Source: Homarus americanus
Lineage: Eukaryota > Arthropoda > Malacostraca > Decapoda > Nephropidae
Assembly (NCBI RefSeq): GCF_018991925.1
Contig: NW_024725489.1
Location: 7,415,065 to 7,479,064, forward strand
Direction: 5' to 3'
DNA: 64,000 bases
Below, piece by piece: positions 19,867 to 32,487 of this stretch. Both the position numbers and the translations under genes were made by a program. The notes beneath the pieces are model-generated. The model saw only the letters and a program-made list of their open reading frames with translations, ran no database searches and was not told the DNA's origin. Numbering within the stretch: the first letter of the stretch is position 1; every line of letters begins with the position of its first letter.

Positions 19867-21550
19867 ACTGTTGAACGAAGTTGTGGGTGGAGGAATATGG
19901 AGAGCACAGAGTGCCCACCCAGTTGAGTTATTATTTTATTTTTTTTATCATTTTTTTTTTTGGGGGGGGCGGTAAGTCCCCCTTCACAAAAGTGTTTGAA
20001 ATCTGATCTATATCACGGGCTTTTTTGAGGTCTCTTGGCAGCCATGTGCACTTGATATTAACATATATTCTGAGGTTAATAAAAATTACTTTTTACTATT
20101 GTTATGTACTTATGTTTTCCTCAGTTATCCCATTAAGTGTCTCGTTTTCTCTTGACACCCTATAATCCTATAATCACTGTGAAAGTTAAAGTCTTCTTAA
20201 GTTTGTGATATATGTTTTGTTATTCTGATTTGTGATGTTTTAGTAACTGATATGATTAAAGAACATCATTATGAACGCCCGGTAAGGAGATTAACCTGCC
20301 TCGTCAACTCGATACAGTTTATTTCGATCAAACCTGTCAAATACAAATAATCAATTTACAAGAGGGAAACTGAAGGTTCAGTGACATATCATATATGAAT
20401 ACATTCACCCAATATTAGCACAAGTGAGTACATTATCTTAATAGGAAACACAACATAAGCTGCATATAGTCAAGAAGTTACTCAATTAATATTCTTCACG
20501 TCCACAATGAAACACAATATTTTTTCCACACTTACGTGTTGCAGGTTTGGCTTGGACCAGAGAGCCTTTGGTGAGTTTAAGGCGATCAGTTGCTAGGTAC
20601 TGCCGTATGTTATCGTCCAGGGGCCTGGCCCGCCTGGGTGAACGTCAAGTGAATTCAGCATATACACGCCTTGTTCCTCATTAAGACACGAGCTGACTCG
20701 CCAGCGTCTAGTCGCGTAGTACATAACAAAATTAATTCCTATCACTCCCCATTACTTTCACTACTCTTATCACTCCGATGATTACCGCTGTCCAGCGGTA
20801 AAAATTAGTATATGATTTTGTGAAACAGTTTTCAATGTGAGAATATTGCAGTGGTTTAAATGAAGAATGTAAACAAAACGTGGATAAGTTAGTGAAATCG
20901 TATTGGAACATGGAGAAGAAGCTCTCTCTCTCTCTCTCTCTCTCTGGATATTATTGGTGAAGGACATTGTATTTTGTATCGTGAAAAAACCCAGAGGTTA
21001 CAAGGGTATTCCAGTGTTTTCTGGTAGAAATAAGATATTGTAATCTATGTGTGAAGCATATTTGTAAAGTAGAGAGAGAGCATATTGTTGTATTAAGATA
21101 TAAGCCTGATATTAATGTAAACTTTGTGGAAGCTATCAGCACGTGTGGAACCATTATTGTTTAATATACTTTTTATGTAAATGCTCTATTTCCCTATCCT
21201 GATTATACATATGTTACAGCATAAGGGAGACTGTGACACTATACAGAAAGACCTGAGTACAACGCTGCATTAAAGAAAAGGTATTGGAATTTTCTGATGA
21301 AAAGGAGGGTCCGTGTATCATGGTCACGTTTGTGCAGTTTGTCCGTTCAACACTTAATTATTCATATTACGCTACAGCGCCCACAAAACATGTGAAACGT
21401 TTGAGTTTGCCAGTAGAGATGTCCGTTCTCTATTCACTTCAGGATGTTTTAGTCCTTCGGTTTCCTTTTGTGTACTCGCTTAGGGACTCGGGTATTATTT
21501 AAAATTTTCAGGATGCTCAGGGAATTTTAAATTATGAGCGAATAAATTTA
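19867..21550. other. No recognisable gene; (CT)n at 20917-20945
   Basis: AT-rich sequence with a CT microsatellite and a short T/G homopolymer zone (19931-19972). No coding or element structure is recognised until LINE sequence appears at about 21551. Confidence 0.5.
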
Positions 21551-24175
21551 TTGTACAGTCAAGACCTTAGATCCAGCCAGGCAAGGGTACAGGGAGAGAG
21601 TATGTTTTTGAAGAGCTCCAAGTGGTGTAAAATTAAATTAAAGGGAGGGGACTTATATCGTAGGGTGTATCTACGGATCCCCAAACTGTGGCCCACTAAA
21701 TCAAAGGAACTTAAGAGCCTTAATAGACAACGCGGCAATGCTCAACCCTAGCCACCTCCTTATCATGGGGAACTTTAACTATGGCGACATCGACTGGAGA
21801 AACGAGTCCACCCCAAATGACTTGAATAACCCTGCTACTCTTTTTGTAGAAACTCTGAGAGATAATTTTCTGTTCCAACATGTTAGAGACCCGACACATT
21901 ACAGAGGGGAGCAAACACCCAAGCCAGTAGACCTCATCATAACAAACGAGGAGGGTATGGTGGCCAAACTGGAACACCTTGCCCCAGTTGGCACCAGTCA
22001 CCATATAGTGTTGTCATTCAGATTTAACTGTTTCCTAGTTCAGGATAAGGCCAGGCTAAGGTGCAAATATTAAAAGGGAAATTAAAATGGGATGAGGGAA
22101 GAGATGAGGGGTATCAGCTGGCCTGACTCGTCAAGGCACAAGAACGCACACACTATGCTGAATATTATAACTAGCAAAGTGACCCATTTGATCGATAAAT
22201 ATATATATACCCAAGACTAAACCCAGTGCCTCTAGGAAAACGAGGGTATCCCTACACATGAACCACGCGGCAGTCGATAAAGTACAGAAGAAAATCCAGA
22301 AATTCAAGGCGTGGGTTGGATCAAACGATGAGCAGGACAAGAAGATGTATACAAGAGCCAGAAACCAAGCAAAGACAGAGTGTAGAAGAACTGAAAAGGA
22401 GTTCCAGAGGCTGGTTGCAAGCGAGGTCAAGTCAAACCCAAAGGCGTTTTACCGCTATGCAAAGTCGAAATTAAAAACGCGAGTAGGAGTATCAGACCTG
22501 AGGCTTGAAGATGGAAGTTACGCAGATTCTGACCAGGATAAAGCTAAGGCATTGAACAGCTTCTTTTCCTCGGTGTTCACAAGGGAGGATGCGATTAATC
22601 TTCCTGTGTTTGAGGACAGAAGGGTCCACACAATGCTGACCCACATTGTGTTCACAGAAGAGGGTATTAGAAATAAACTGTCAAAGCTAAAGGTCCATAA
22701 GAGTCCCAGCCCTGACATGGTGCATCCTAGAGTGCTAAGAGAGTTGTACAACGAGCTTGCCGAGCCCCTGAAGATCCTGTTTTGTAAATGCCTGGATGAA
22801 CAAAAGGTCCCCAGTGAATGGAAAGTGGCTTATGTGAGTCCTATCTTCAAGAAGGGCGATCGTCACTCCACGAACAACTATAGACCGGTGAGCCTGACCA
22901 GCATAATATGTAGAGTACTTGAGAGTATTATCAGAGATGTCGCAATGAAACATCTACTACGAAACAACCTTGTATAGGATTGCCAACACGGTTTTGTGCC
23001 GGGGCGCTCCTGCTTAACACAATTGCTCAAGGTATTGGATATTTGGACCCATATTCTGGAACGGGGTGGAAATATCGACAATATTTACTTAGATTTTGCC
23101 AAGGCTTTCTACAGTGTACCCCACGAAAGGCTGAAAATCAACTGGAAGGATACGGAATTCGCGGAAATGTCCTAGCGTGGATAGAAGACTTTCTACATAA
23201 ACGCAAGCAGTGTGTGGTGATTAATGGCACGAAATCATCATCCGTACCTGTCACAAGCGGGGTACCACAGGGCAGTGTATTGGGCCCGCTGTTGTTTGTT
23301 TGTTTCATAAATGACATGCCTGACGTTGTACACTCCTCCATACAAATGTTTGTCGATGACGCCAAGTTATTTCGGGAAATCAAGAACCAAGCGGACTGTG
23401 AAGAGCTGCAGAAGGACCTCTGAGGGCTCCAAGAATGGTCGAAGAAATGGCTGCTGAGATTCAATGTCACGAAGTGTAAGAGGATGCACCTAGGGCGTAC
23501 CAACGGTAAGGAGGCGTATCATATGTCCCAACGGGATGAAGAAACTGCACTATTTGAGACTGAATGTGAGAAGGACGTAGGTGTGTATGTTGACAATGAG
23601 CTGAAGTTCTCGGGCCATTGCGAGAAGAAGGTAAATCAGGCAAATAAAATATTAGGTCTTATGAGAAGGTCGTTCAGATATCTAGACGGTCTGTCCCTTG
23701 TAACGATTTTCAAGAGTGAAGTGCTTTCCCATCTCGAGTACTGTCACCCCATCTGGTCCCCGAGATATGCTTGGGACTGTCAGTTAGTTGAAAATGTTCA
23801 AAGGAGGGCCACCAGACTGGTGCCTGCCCTTCGGCACCTCCGCTACCCTGAGAGATTGGAGTCCCTGAACTTGCCTAGCTTATACTGCTGACGGGCAAGG
23901 GTGTGACCTAATTGAGGTGTACAAGCATCTCAAGGGGCAGCACTCAGTCGAGTGTCCTTACTTGGAGCTGGCGGACGCTCGCCCCACAAGGGGTCACAGC
24001 TCAAGATTGAAGAAGCCGCAAATCCAGAAAACTGTGAGGGCAAACTTTTTCGGAGTGAGGGTTGTAAACTCTTGGAACAACCTACCAGAGAGTGTTGTGA
24101 CGGCACCGAGTGTGAGCTCTTTCAAGACAAGACTTGACCAACACTGGAGCGGGTTCAGGTACATTTAGGAGCCGG
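21551..24175 (+). pseudogene. CR1/L2-like LINE 'family A', endonuclease-RT, decayed
   Basis: Encodes the endonuclease and reverse transcriptase for target-primed retrotransposition. Endonuclease remains run from 21551 to 22050 and show two damaged sites: the usual GDFN reads GNFN and the usual SDH reads SHH. RT follows: KLKVHKSPSPDMVHPRVL, IFKKGDRHSTNNYRPVSLTS, a stop (TAG, 22975), then CQHGFVPGRSCL in another frame, DFAKAF, SGVPQGSVLGPLLF and the active-site box FVDDAKLF. Further stops and shifts occur at about 23421 and 23889. The C-terminus (RRARV, LIEVY, RLDQHWSGFRY) ends at 24165. It is 5'-truncated within the endonuclease and has no ORF1. Shorter relatives lie at 14773, 28818 and 37806. 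Confidence 0.9.
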
Positions 24176-24208
24176 TGCATGCCCAGTACTTGCTAACAGT
24201 GCGTGACA

Positions 24209-24355
24209 GAGACGTGACCGATCGCCCAAGCTGCTAACGAGCCGATCTTTTGGTGAAGAGGATAAAAGAGAAGGAAAAGTGGTCAGAGACGTGACCGATC
24301 GACCAATCGGCTAACGAGCCAATCAGTGGTGAAGAGGATAAAAGAAAAGAAGAAA
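24209..24355 (+). repeat. Duplicated 3' tail of LINE family A
   Basis: GAGACGTGACCGATCG, GCTAACGAGCC and GAAGAGGATAAAAGA occur twice in tandem. The family A fragment at 38.2 kb ends in a similar single unit (GGTTAACGAGCCGATCAGTG), so this copy has an expanded tail. Confidence 0.75.
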
Positions 24356-24899
24356 CGTATTTGAATTTATTTTAGACTTTTCTGACGCTCTTTCATTATA
24401 TCTCAGGCACGGTGTGTTGTTGCCGAATCCCCGCAGCTACCAGTGACCAGTATCTGCCTACCAGCGAGATGTCCAAAGCAGGATGTTTCTAATTCAGCGA
24501 GATTAAATTCAGAGAGAGTGACACGCTAGGAGCGAGCCACGGGTGGATGAGCTTCACTAGTCCCGCACACCAGAGTCCAACCGACGCTAAGAACACACTT
24601 CACTTTTCTGTTGTTGTAAACACTAGTAGTGTTCTTCTACATAATTGGGGATGATTAACAGAAATAAATACCAGTATTAGATTGGTTATATGAGTTGTGA
24701 GCAAACAATCCAAGTGTACTCCCAACTGAGATCTGGTAGGCTACATGTTTCCATGTTGTTCATTCAGAAATAACATGATGTTATAAGTAATGTTTAATAT
24801 CACTGCAATATTAGCAAGTATGACCAAAGTTTATTATCAAATAAATAATAATACAGTTGTTTAATTTTGTAACAATAATTGACGATCTATTTTGTTACT

Positions 24900-25610
24900 T
24901 ATAAAGTATGACCTAGTGGTCCATTCTTGTCTGAGTGTTGCAGTAAAGTAATCAGTGATTGAACCTATTTTTGTGCTGTGGATAAAGGTCCAAATTATCA
25001 TGCTATTCACATTTGATGTAAATAAATATTGATTTAGTATATTGTGAGTATCAGCGCTCCTTCCATTCTACCAATTGCTTCTCATAAAATAAACACTGTA
25101 ACCCACGTGCCTAAGACCGGCTACCATGCTACCTAAAACTTTAATGATACCTGTTATATTGGAAAGGGGGTGGGGGGAGTTTTTCATTATCCTCTTTCAT
25201 ATTTTTATTATTTCATATTTATATACTTATATTCTTGCTTCATATCTATATTTTCTAGTAATCTTTTCATTCTCTCAATTTATTTTTATTCCATGGTAAT
25301 ATTCCATACCATGGACTAATCTGAGAAACCATGTCATTCTTACTATAACACTTATTATGCTCACCACGGTAGCCTGCCACCACCCAGACTTTTATTAGAA
25401 TATGACATATCTGAACTGTTAGGAAGCATGCTAGCTAGCTTCTAGGCACGTGAGTTACAATAGTTATTTTCTGAGAACCAATGGGTATAAGGAATAGAGC
25501 GGTGATACTCGTAGCTTACTGATTCAATATTTATTAACATAAAGAGTGAACAAGATGTTAATTAAGTACACTCAGACAAGACTGGACCACATAGGTCTTA
25601 CTTTACAATT
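24900..25610. repeat. Diverged inverted repeat pair
   Basis: GACCTAGTGGTCCATTCTTG plus TCTGAGTGTTG on the left matches the complement of 25567-25607. TAAATAAATATTGATT, GAGTATCAGCGCTCC and CACGTGCCTA match in the same inverted order on the right. Identity is about 75-85% by eye, arms roughly 200 bases. Confidence 0.6.
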
Positions 25611-25778
25611 CATGAAATAGATCTTCCATTACTTATTACATCATTAAACAACTGTTATATTATTCCATTGCCAATACAGATGGTTATATGACACACTTGA
25701 CAATATCCCAAATTAAGATTTTGTTTCGCAAATCATGTTATTTTGGAATGAACAACATGGCACTTTAACTAGAACTCA

Positions 25779-26060
25779 GTTGGTAGTACATATGAAGAAT
25801 GTACTCACAACTCATAACAAACTGGTCATATCAATATTTATGGGTCAATACTCAATATGGAATAACTATATGTCTGCTAATTATCCCCAATCAGGTACAA
25901 CAATAATAGGTAGGATTCAGCTGGTAGTACATATGGAGGATGTACTCCAACAGCCCCGATAACACGGTATTACTGGTAATACCAATACTTATAGGTTCAC
26001 TACTCAACATGGGATACCAACACTGCTCAGTACATATAACGAAGATCAATGAACCAGACA
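25779..26060 (+). repeat. Tandem duplication, ~140-bp period
   Basis: CAG(T/C)TGGTAGTACATATG then (A/G)TGTACTC at 25779 and 25919, followed by similar ATACTCAATATGGAATA and CTACTCAACATGGGATA. Confidence 0.7.
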
Positions 26061-26577
26061 ATACTGAGCCCAGTGGGCGCGGGGGTTGTTTACTGCACAA
26101 CAGTTGAAGCTAGCTCGCCATCAGCGCCCGGGGTTAGACTCGCTGCAGGATCTTAGCACAGTGTTCCCTGGGTGCTCGTGTCCTCCGATTCTAAGCTTGC
26201 CATATTAAAGACATCCTTCCATGACCATCTTGTCCATAGGTGGCTACCGAACCTCGGTTATGGTGGCAACACAGACAGTGCCTGAGATATTATGGACAGC
26301 GTCAAAGATGTGACAAAATTAACTCAATCACAAACAATCTTTCGTCTGGCAACGACAGATGATATTTATGTTATATTATTTCTTTCACTGTTACAACATG
26401 AGCACTAATATTCACAAAATTCGCTAAGTTAAACTGACTTAATATGGCGGGCGTGAGAATGCACACATACCTGAGATATGATGGACAGCATCAGAGATGT
26501 GACACTGCCCCTTGTTCATGAGTTTATATACAGCCAACTGGAAACTCAGGCCTGTGCTGTACACATGCCAGAAAGGC

Positions 26578-26699
26578 TAATCACGCAATGACAGAAACTA
26601 CATTCAACTCAGTTGCTGCACATTTAACTATGAAAATCAAATCACGCAATGACAGAAACTACATTCAACTCAGTTGCTGCACATTTAACTATGAAAATC
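26578..26699 (+). repeat. Exact 61-bp tandem duplication
   Basis: Two identical head-to-tail units starting AATCACGCAATGACAG and ending AACTATGAAAATCA. Absence of divergence means it is recent, or an assembly artefact. Confidence 0.9.
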
Positions 26700-27932
26700 A
26701 ATGCCATGGGTCAGGTGAATTTCTTATGTCTATTTTTATAATCTAATCAGAGATTGAGCTTGCCAGGAAAAAGTGAAATGGACGTCAAATACACACGCTG
26801 TTAACGTCATTCCCACAACATAAGTGGGATTTCTAGACAAGGACCTCTATAGGTATAAGTTGAGATTTTGGAGATAAGAAGTTTGACATGTTCTTTCAGG
26901 AGATTAATGACTTTCTTAAATAGGCAACTGACAATAACTAAACTACAAACGTCAGATTCTCTGATGTTTGGGAATCAAAATAATCGAACTTCAGTAGCAA
27001 TTGGAAATTCATGGCTATCCCCAGGGACAATATCACGGGATGCTATTCATACTGGCAGACTCGACACTCACTTACTTAACCAGTGTTACTAACAATAAAG
27101 GCAACTGAAGCTTTCAACATCACTCACAAGGGATCTTGAATGTTTTAACTGTAATCAGACATATTTAAGTTGACTCAAAACAATGGTGTTCTCTCTCACG
27201 TTCAAATTACCTTTATAGAGGGGTTGGTTTCAGGAAGTCAGAGAAAATGGACGCTTCAGATGGTAGACTCAATAAAGAAGGCATAGCTACATGTTTTGTG
27301 GGCTATTGAGCGTAATATGAATCGTCTGATTTTACGTTAACTGACGTGTACGACCGTGGTCATTACAATATTCTAATAAAAGCCTGGGTGGTGGTAGTCT
27401 ACCATGTATGTGTAATAATTATACCAATAGGTGTTGTTAAAGAATTATATGGTTTTCTCAGGTTAATCAATTGAATAGAATATAACAGAGCACTGATAAA
27501 TACTGAAAGAAGTAAGAGGAAAATATAAGAAACAAATAATGACATTGAAAGAAAAATATACAGATATAGAAACGAAAGGTAAAGAATATTGAAATACCAA
27601 ACTAAATAGAAAAATTGAAAGAAATACTTAGAAAATAACTTAGAAAAGAATTAGCAAGTAAAACAGATGTAACAGCACCTTTGCTTTATATAAATATTCA
27701 CCCAAATGAATAACACCAACTTAGTCACCAAGTGAGTCAACATGTTGTTAACACAGACAGCTGGGCTTGCAACTCTCTCAAAGATTGAGCACAGGTCAGC
27801 TGATTAATCAAAACAGCCAGCTCGCTCTCACTCCTTTCACGCCAAAAGAAGGTAGTTGATTACTACCACTTGAACAGAGAAGTCAGACACGTAATTCAAG
27901 TGTTAAGTCAAAGTGTTATTCACAACTCTTAC

Positions 27933-28032
27933 NNNNNNNNNNNNNNNNNNNNNNNNNNNNNNNNNNNNNNNNNNNNNNNNNNNNNNNNNNNNNNNNNNNN
28001 NNNNNNNNNNNNNNNNNNNNNNNNNNNNNNNN
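27933..28032. other. Assembly gap of 100 N
   Basis: Exactly 100 unresolved bases, the conventional placeholder for a gap of unknown size. Distances across it are unreliable. Confidence 0.99.
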
Positions 28033-28817
28033 CAGGAAGAAGGCTGGAATAGCTAAAGGTGGGGTCCAAGAAGTTGTGGTGGAGGAACATGGCAGAGCCA
28101 AAGGAGCCCACCCATCTGGGGTGATATTGGGGGACCCAAAGCCTCACCCAATATCGTGGCAAGCCATGCACTTGGTTATTCTGAGGTCAGTATTATTTAA
28201 TTTTTACAATACAAAAACACCTGAGTACTATAATGCATTAAATGAAAGGTGTTCTGGCGAAAAGGGGGACTCCAACCGCCAGACTCCCACACCCCCTCAC
28301 CCTGGATCCGCCCTTGCATAGTGAGGAACTCATGAGATATATGGTGATGTAAAAATGAGGAACCAGTAAACACATTATACCAGTTAGTACAAAGCACAGT
28401 ACCAGTAAACACAGCGTGGAGTCATTACCCTTATCAGGGGCATCACCAATAAACACTGTGTATCAATACCACACAGTACCATTACCACAAATATTAAGCT
28501 TAAAAATATACTGTAACTCATACAGCCATGTTAAGATTGAGGTAACGACAGATAATTTATGAAACATAACAATCCTTGAGTCGTAACAAGTAAGCCTACA
28601 GCAGTGGTGGTTACATGTGTTGGTGAATGAATAAATAAAGTTGTAAAAATTGCACGAAAATATTTGCAACATAAATGTTGGGAACATTATCGCCAACAAA
28701 TATATGTGAAGTAAACTGACTGGTGTAGGGCATGTAATTATTTCATCTTTCTCTCTGATAATGTTGGCATCTTTTATCCTACATGTTGGACGACAACGTT
28801 ACCATCATATTTGATGG
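28033..28817. other. No recognisable gene
   Basis: Anonymous AT-rich sequence right of the gap, including CACCCTGGATCCGCCCTTGC (28299-28318), which looks like repeat sequence. No reading frame or RNA gene is supported. Confidence 0.45.
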
Positions 28818-28872
28818 TATAAGCTAGGCAAGTTCAGGCGCTCCAATCTCAGGGTAGTTGAGGTGCCGAAGT
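28818..28872 (-). mobile_element. Small fragment of LINE family A
   Basis: On the minus strand, GGCACCTCAACTACCCTGAG, ATTGGAGCGCCTGAACTTGC and CTAGCTTATAC match the LRHLRYPERLESLNLPSLY segment of the copy at 23.83 kb. Confidence 0.75.
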
Positions 28873-29270
28873 GCCGTGGGTTCGTTACACCGGCGGTGCC
28901 CATCGTTTCTCTGTGGATGTCGGTCACACGAGAATCAGCCAAAGTATTGTAGCACTGAATGCACAGTATCAAATTCTCTTTCGGGAGTAACTGAGACATG
29001 CGTCTTTTCACCTCACTGCTCAGCTGATAGGCGAGATGATGATGATGATAATGGAGATAAAATGGCAATGGTTTGCCATGGGAAGGGAGAGAAGAGGTAA
29101 GGTAGAAGGAAAGTTATGAAACGGGAAGTAAAGTAGTAGAGAATAAGAGCAGGTGGGCTATCCACCTGCAGAGACGATTTGATTGGCTGTGGTGAAGGCT
29201 GCTAGAGGTCGCCCAAGCTCGAGGGAACAGGGGGGGTCTAAGCTAGCTAGCAAGGGGTTGTTTGTTATTG

Positions 29271-29460
29271 TGTTAGTTGGAGAGGTCTACTAGGTCCTTG
29301 TGTAACTAGTAGAATACTCTCATCTTTTATCTTTAATATTATTGTCGAAAAGAAGGTGTGACTGGCGTCAAGAAGTTATTTCTGCTGTGGTGTATAATTA
29401 TGTTAGTTGGAGAGGTCTACTTGGTCCTTGTGTAACTCGTAGAATACTCTCATCTTTTGT
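29271..29460 (+). repeat. Direct duplication of a 59-bp block
   Basis: TGTTAGTTGGAGAGGTCTAC and GTAGAATACTCTCATCTTTT occur at 29271-29329 and 29401-29459 with two mismatches. Confidence 0.85.
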
Positions 29461-29599
29461 TTACTGTTTAGTGTACAATAGTTCTGGCTCTTGAGGCGTT
29501 ATAGAGAAGGATTTTTGGCCACCAGTTGTGTGATCTTGTGGTGTCCTCTGTTTTTAGTCGGTTATATATTTCATCTTCCATGACTTCTAGTTTGTACCA

Positions 29600-29925
29600 T
29601 ACTGCCTGTGCTTGTCTGTATGTTCTTATGTTCAATGGTAAAATGTTGTATTTTTCGTGAAGCTTTTTAATTTTGGTTGTGTATGGGGGGCTCTGCGGAT
29701 GGCTTTGTTTTGTGTTGCCTGGAGTTTTAATTGGTTGGTACGGCTGATCGTGTTTAATGGTATGGGAGGGTATTCAAGATGGGGGTGGACAAGTGCTTTA
29801 AATAGGTGTAGTTGTATTTTCTCTTCCATTTTGCCGAATCTTCTTAATTTTGTAAGCTGTATTTGGGCTTGTCTATTACGCTCTGTTATGTGTTTATTTA
29901 TTGCCGTTCTTGTTATTGTTAGCCC
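29600..29925 (-). mobile_element. Jockey-like LINE fragment, RT C-terminal region
   Basis: The minus strand reads LGLTITRTAINKHITER, AQIQLTKLRRFG, then LHLFKALVHPHLEYPPIPLN, which closely matches the copy at 39.0-39.2 kb (LHLYKALIRPHLEYPPIPLN). The segment stops at about 29925, exactly where the 3' tail of the minus-strand I-like LINE begins, so the two elements were joined by an insertion. Confidence 0.8.
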
Positions 29926-29929
29926 CAGG

Positions 29930-31678
29930 GTTGTTGTTGTTTTGTTGAGATTGTCGGACCGTAGTCCGACACGGGCCTTTGCCTATAGGCGGCCCGTTTG
30001 GTGGTTCTGGCTGGTGCTCCTGGAGCAGCCAGACCGGATTTGGGATTGGAGGTTGTCCTACCTGCAGATATGAAAGGATACTGCAGGTTGCAAGTGTGAG
30101 CGGACCCCCGATCAGAGGACGTGGTCAGTTTCGGAGTGGCGCGCCCCCCCAAACTGGGGTCCGCACTTACTGGGGGAGGATACTTCGTAAGCTATCTGGA
30201 TGGTGGGTATCGTGTGATGACCCGGAGAAGGTGGTGAATGTGGTTTGTTTGGGCCTTGCGGGTTAGAGTGGCCGCTGGTGTTGTGTGTTCTTGGAAGTTT
30301 TGAATTCTGTTTCGGAGACTTTGTGTGACTTCGCAGTCGAGAAGATAGTGTTCAAATGGGTTGCCTGCTGGCTCCTGACAGTAGGTGCATTCCATGACGA
30401 CATTTCCGATCGTCTGCCAGGAGCACTTGTACCCTAGTCGTAGTCGATGAAGGCTAACTTGAGTTTGTCTTGGTGTTTTGTTGTCCGCAAAAGGTGGCTC
30501 CCTTTTTGTAGCCACCAGGTACCATTTGGCTGATTGGGAACCAGCGTTAAATGCGTCAAGGAAGCTCTTTTGGATGTGGAGCTTGGTAGTCTTTCTGAGG
30601 TGATTCTTGATCTGTTGCACGCTTGCTGGAACTTGAATGTGTACGCTTCTAGAACGTGTGGCTGCCTTGGCTGCTTCGTCTGCCACGTCGTTTCCCCCGA
30701 TCCCTACATGACTGGGAATCCAGTGTAAGACGACTGGGCGGTTTTGTCTTTGGAAGTCCTGTAGCTGTGCGAGGATCGAGGTTATGATGTGGACGTTGTC
30801 TCTTGGTTGACTGTGTTGCAGCGCCTGCATGGCCGTTTTCGAGTCCGTGTGAATTATGATGGACTTGTTGTGTTGTGTTGCACCGTGTTGTAGGGCCTTT
30901 GAGATTGCTACCAACTCTGTTTGTAGGGTGGAGCAGTCATGAGAAAGTCTCCATAGGAGGGTCTGACCTTGGGTGTAGAAGGCTGCTACGGATGTATGAT
31001 GTTTTGGGTCCACCGAGCCGTCTGTGAAGTATGATACTGCATCAGCCGGTGTCTCGGTGGCTATGGCTTCCAGAGTTATTCTTTTGAGGTCCTCCTTCTG
31101 GAAGTTGGCTTTGCTATCACCTAGTTCGTTAATTTTGAATGTGGCTGGTGGAGGGCTCCATGGTGGAGGAACTACGTAACTATTGACTCGTATGTCTTGT
31201 TTGTTCTTGATGAGTGTTTCTGCTTGCAGGTGTCGGATGACCTCGCTTGCCTCGTGCGACCAGGTGGCCCCTTGCACTCTGTGGTCGAGGTGGAGGGAGG
31301 CACTGATTCGGATTTTGGCAGCTGTGGGCTTATCTGATCTACAGATTTTGGCGAGGAGACCGGCTGTCACCTGCTTGACTCATACTGCCAGGGGTGGTAG
31401 TTCAGTTTCCATTTGCAAATTGCAAATTCTGGTCCACATGGGTGCTCCAAGCATGGTCCTGAGAGCATAATTTTGGATAACTTCTAGCTTAGCTATCTGG
31501 TCTTCTCTCAGTCCAATGAGTGCTAGAGCACTGTAATCTACCAGCGATCTGATGGCGGCCATGTAGTAGGCTTTGAGCACATGTATGTTTGCTCCTGCAG
31601 TTGTGCTGGTGAGCTACCTCATCATATTGTGTCTGCTCTTCGTCCTGTGCCTGAGATACTCGAGTTGCGGCTTGAAAG
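29930..31678 (-). pseudogene. I-like LINE copy 1, 3' part with RNase H
   Basis: This is the 3' half of a non-LTR retrotransposon whose ORF2 ends in RNase H after the reverse transcriptase, as in the I group. On the minus strand: LRTMLGAPMWTRICNLQMET, then RNase H with YFTDGSVDPKHH, the Glu of QTELVAISK, IIHTDSKTAMQAL, and WIPSHVGIGGNDVADEAAK (catalytic D, E, D and the late acidic site all present). A C-terminal MECTYCQEP Cys motif with a downstream His and Cys follows. The frame is open from 31370 to 30192, but a TGA at 31382-31380 interrupts it just upstream, where copy 2 has CGA, consistent with CpG decay. The 3' end has a hairpin and a (CAA)n-like tail. Bases 31674-31678 (GAAAG) are the target duplication of Ty3 element 2. 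Confidence 0.9.
29952..29971 (-). repeat. 3'-terminal hairpin of I-like LINE copy 1
   Basis: A 20-base near-perfect palindrome (TGTCGGACTACGGTCCGACA on the minus strand) just before the (CAA)n tail, preserved at the same place in copy 2 (42100-42119). It is probably a structural signal in the RNA 3' end. Confidence 0.7.
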
Positions 31679-31976
31679 TGTTGGTTATGTATCTAAGCTA
31701 CTGTGCTGAGTAGCAACCTTGTATATAAGCTAATGTGCCGAGTAGCATTTATGTATGTAATTACATGGCAACAATGCACGTGTTATATGGCAACATTGCC
31801 CCGAGGCTGCCATATGGCAATGCAACCTTAGTCTGACTCCGTGGGTCGTGCATGGCACTTCATGCGCACGCTGCTCACTACTTGTATCTCTCCTATCCGT
31901 TAATAAATGGACTTCAGTGTTACCCGGTGTTTCCCTACCCATCACTGCCTTCTTCAGGGAACACTTGGCACCTTCA
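31679..31976 (+). repeat. 5' LTR of Ty3 element 2
   Basis: TGTTGGTTATGTATC to ACCTTCA, 298 bp. It has two copies of an internal unit (TAAGCTACTGTGC then GAGTAGCA) where the 3' LTR has three, and an AATAAA (TTAATAAATGG near 31902). Confidence 0.92.
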
Positions 31977-31994
31977 TGGCACAGTGAGTAGGAT
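31977..31994 (+). promoter_or_regulatory. Primer-binding site of Ty3 element 2
   Basis: TGGCACAGTGAGTAGGAT, directly after the 5' LTR; it matches element 1 at 17 of 18 positions. Confidence 0.75.
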
Positions 31995-32487
31995 TTGTGG
32001 ACTTACAAGTGTTGTGAACAATGCCGACAGTTACGTCTGCCGGTGATGTGCGTGTCGATTCTAGTGTGTTGTGTTGTGTTGCCTTGTGTTTCGCTGCGAC
32101 GTGCAGTGTTGGGCCGCCACAGTGCATTTTAGTGACGGTGGCAGTGTTAGTGTCAGTGTATTAGCGTGTCTAGAGCTGAGACTTGAGCATTGGCCTGTTT
32201 TTTGTGGTATCCTCGGAGCACGCAGGCGTACACCCTTCTCGTGTGACATCCGGGGAGATGTTAACGTTCTTAACTCCGCGGCGGCTCTACCCGGGTGGCA
32301 CATTAAGGCCACTACGATTTGCTCTCTCAGACACACACACACACATACACGCATGCACGCACGCACTCACGGACAGAACAGTGGACTCAATGCGTTATTT
32401 CTGCGCTGTTTACGTCATATATATGTGTGGTTCGAGCTGATGAGGCGCCACTTTATATACTAAACAGCGCAGTTCAAGCATAATAAG

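Larger units (their letters stand above)
24380..27932. other. Anonymous repeat-rich region, no gene
   Basis: No convincing exon is seen. The region is built from partly inverted and tandemly duplicated blocks: an inverted pair at 24900-25110 and 25440-25610, a 140-bp period repeat at 25779-26060, and an exact 61-bp duplication at 26578-26699. TATTCTAATAAAAG(C/T)CTGGGTGG occurs at 27370 and, inverted, near 25400. This pattern suggests remnants of one or more LTR or foldback elements. Confidence 0.45.

Noticed and set aside
19394..19975. 193-codon open frame in the 33-bp repeats
   Set aside because: It exists only because the repeat unit is a multiple of three; other frames are open too and no start or homology supports a protein.
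27870..28171. Reading frames crossing the N run
   Set aside because: They consist mostly of unknown residues over an assembly gap.
29657..30266. Plus-strand open frames at 29657-30266
   Set aside because: Antisense shadows of the Jockey-like and I-like LINE sequences on the minus strand.
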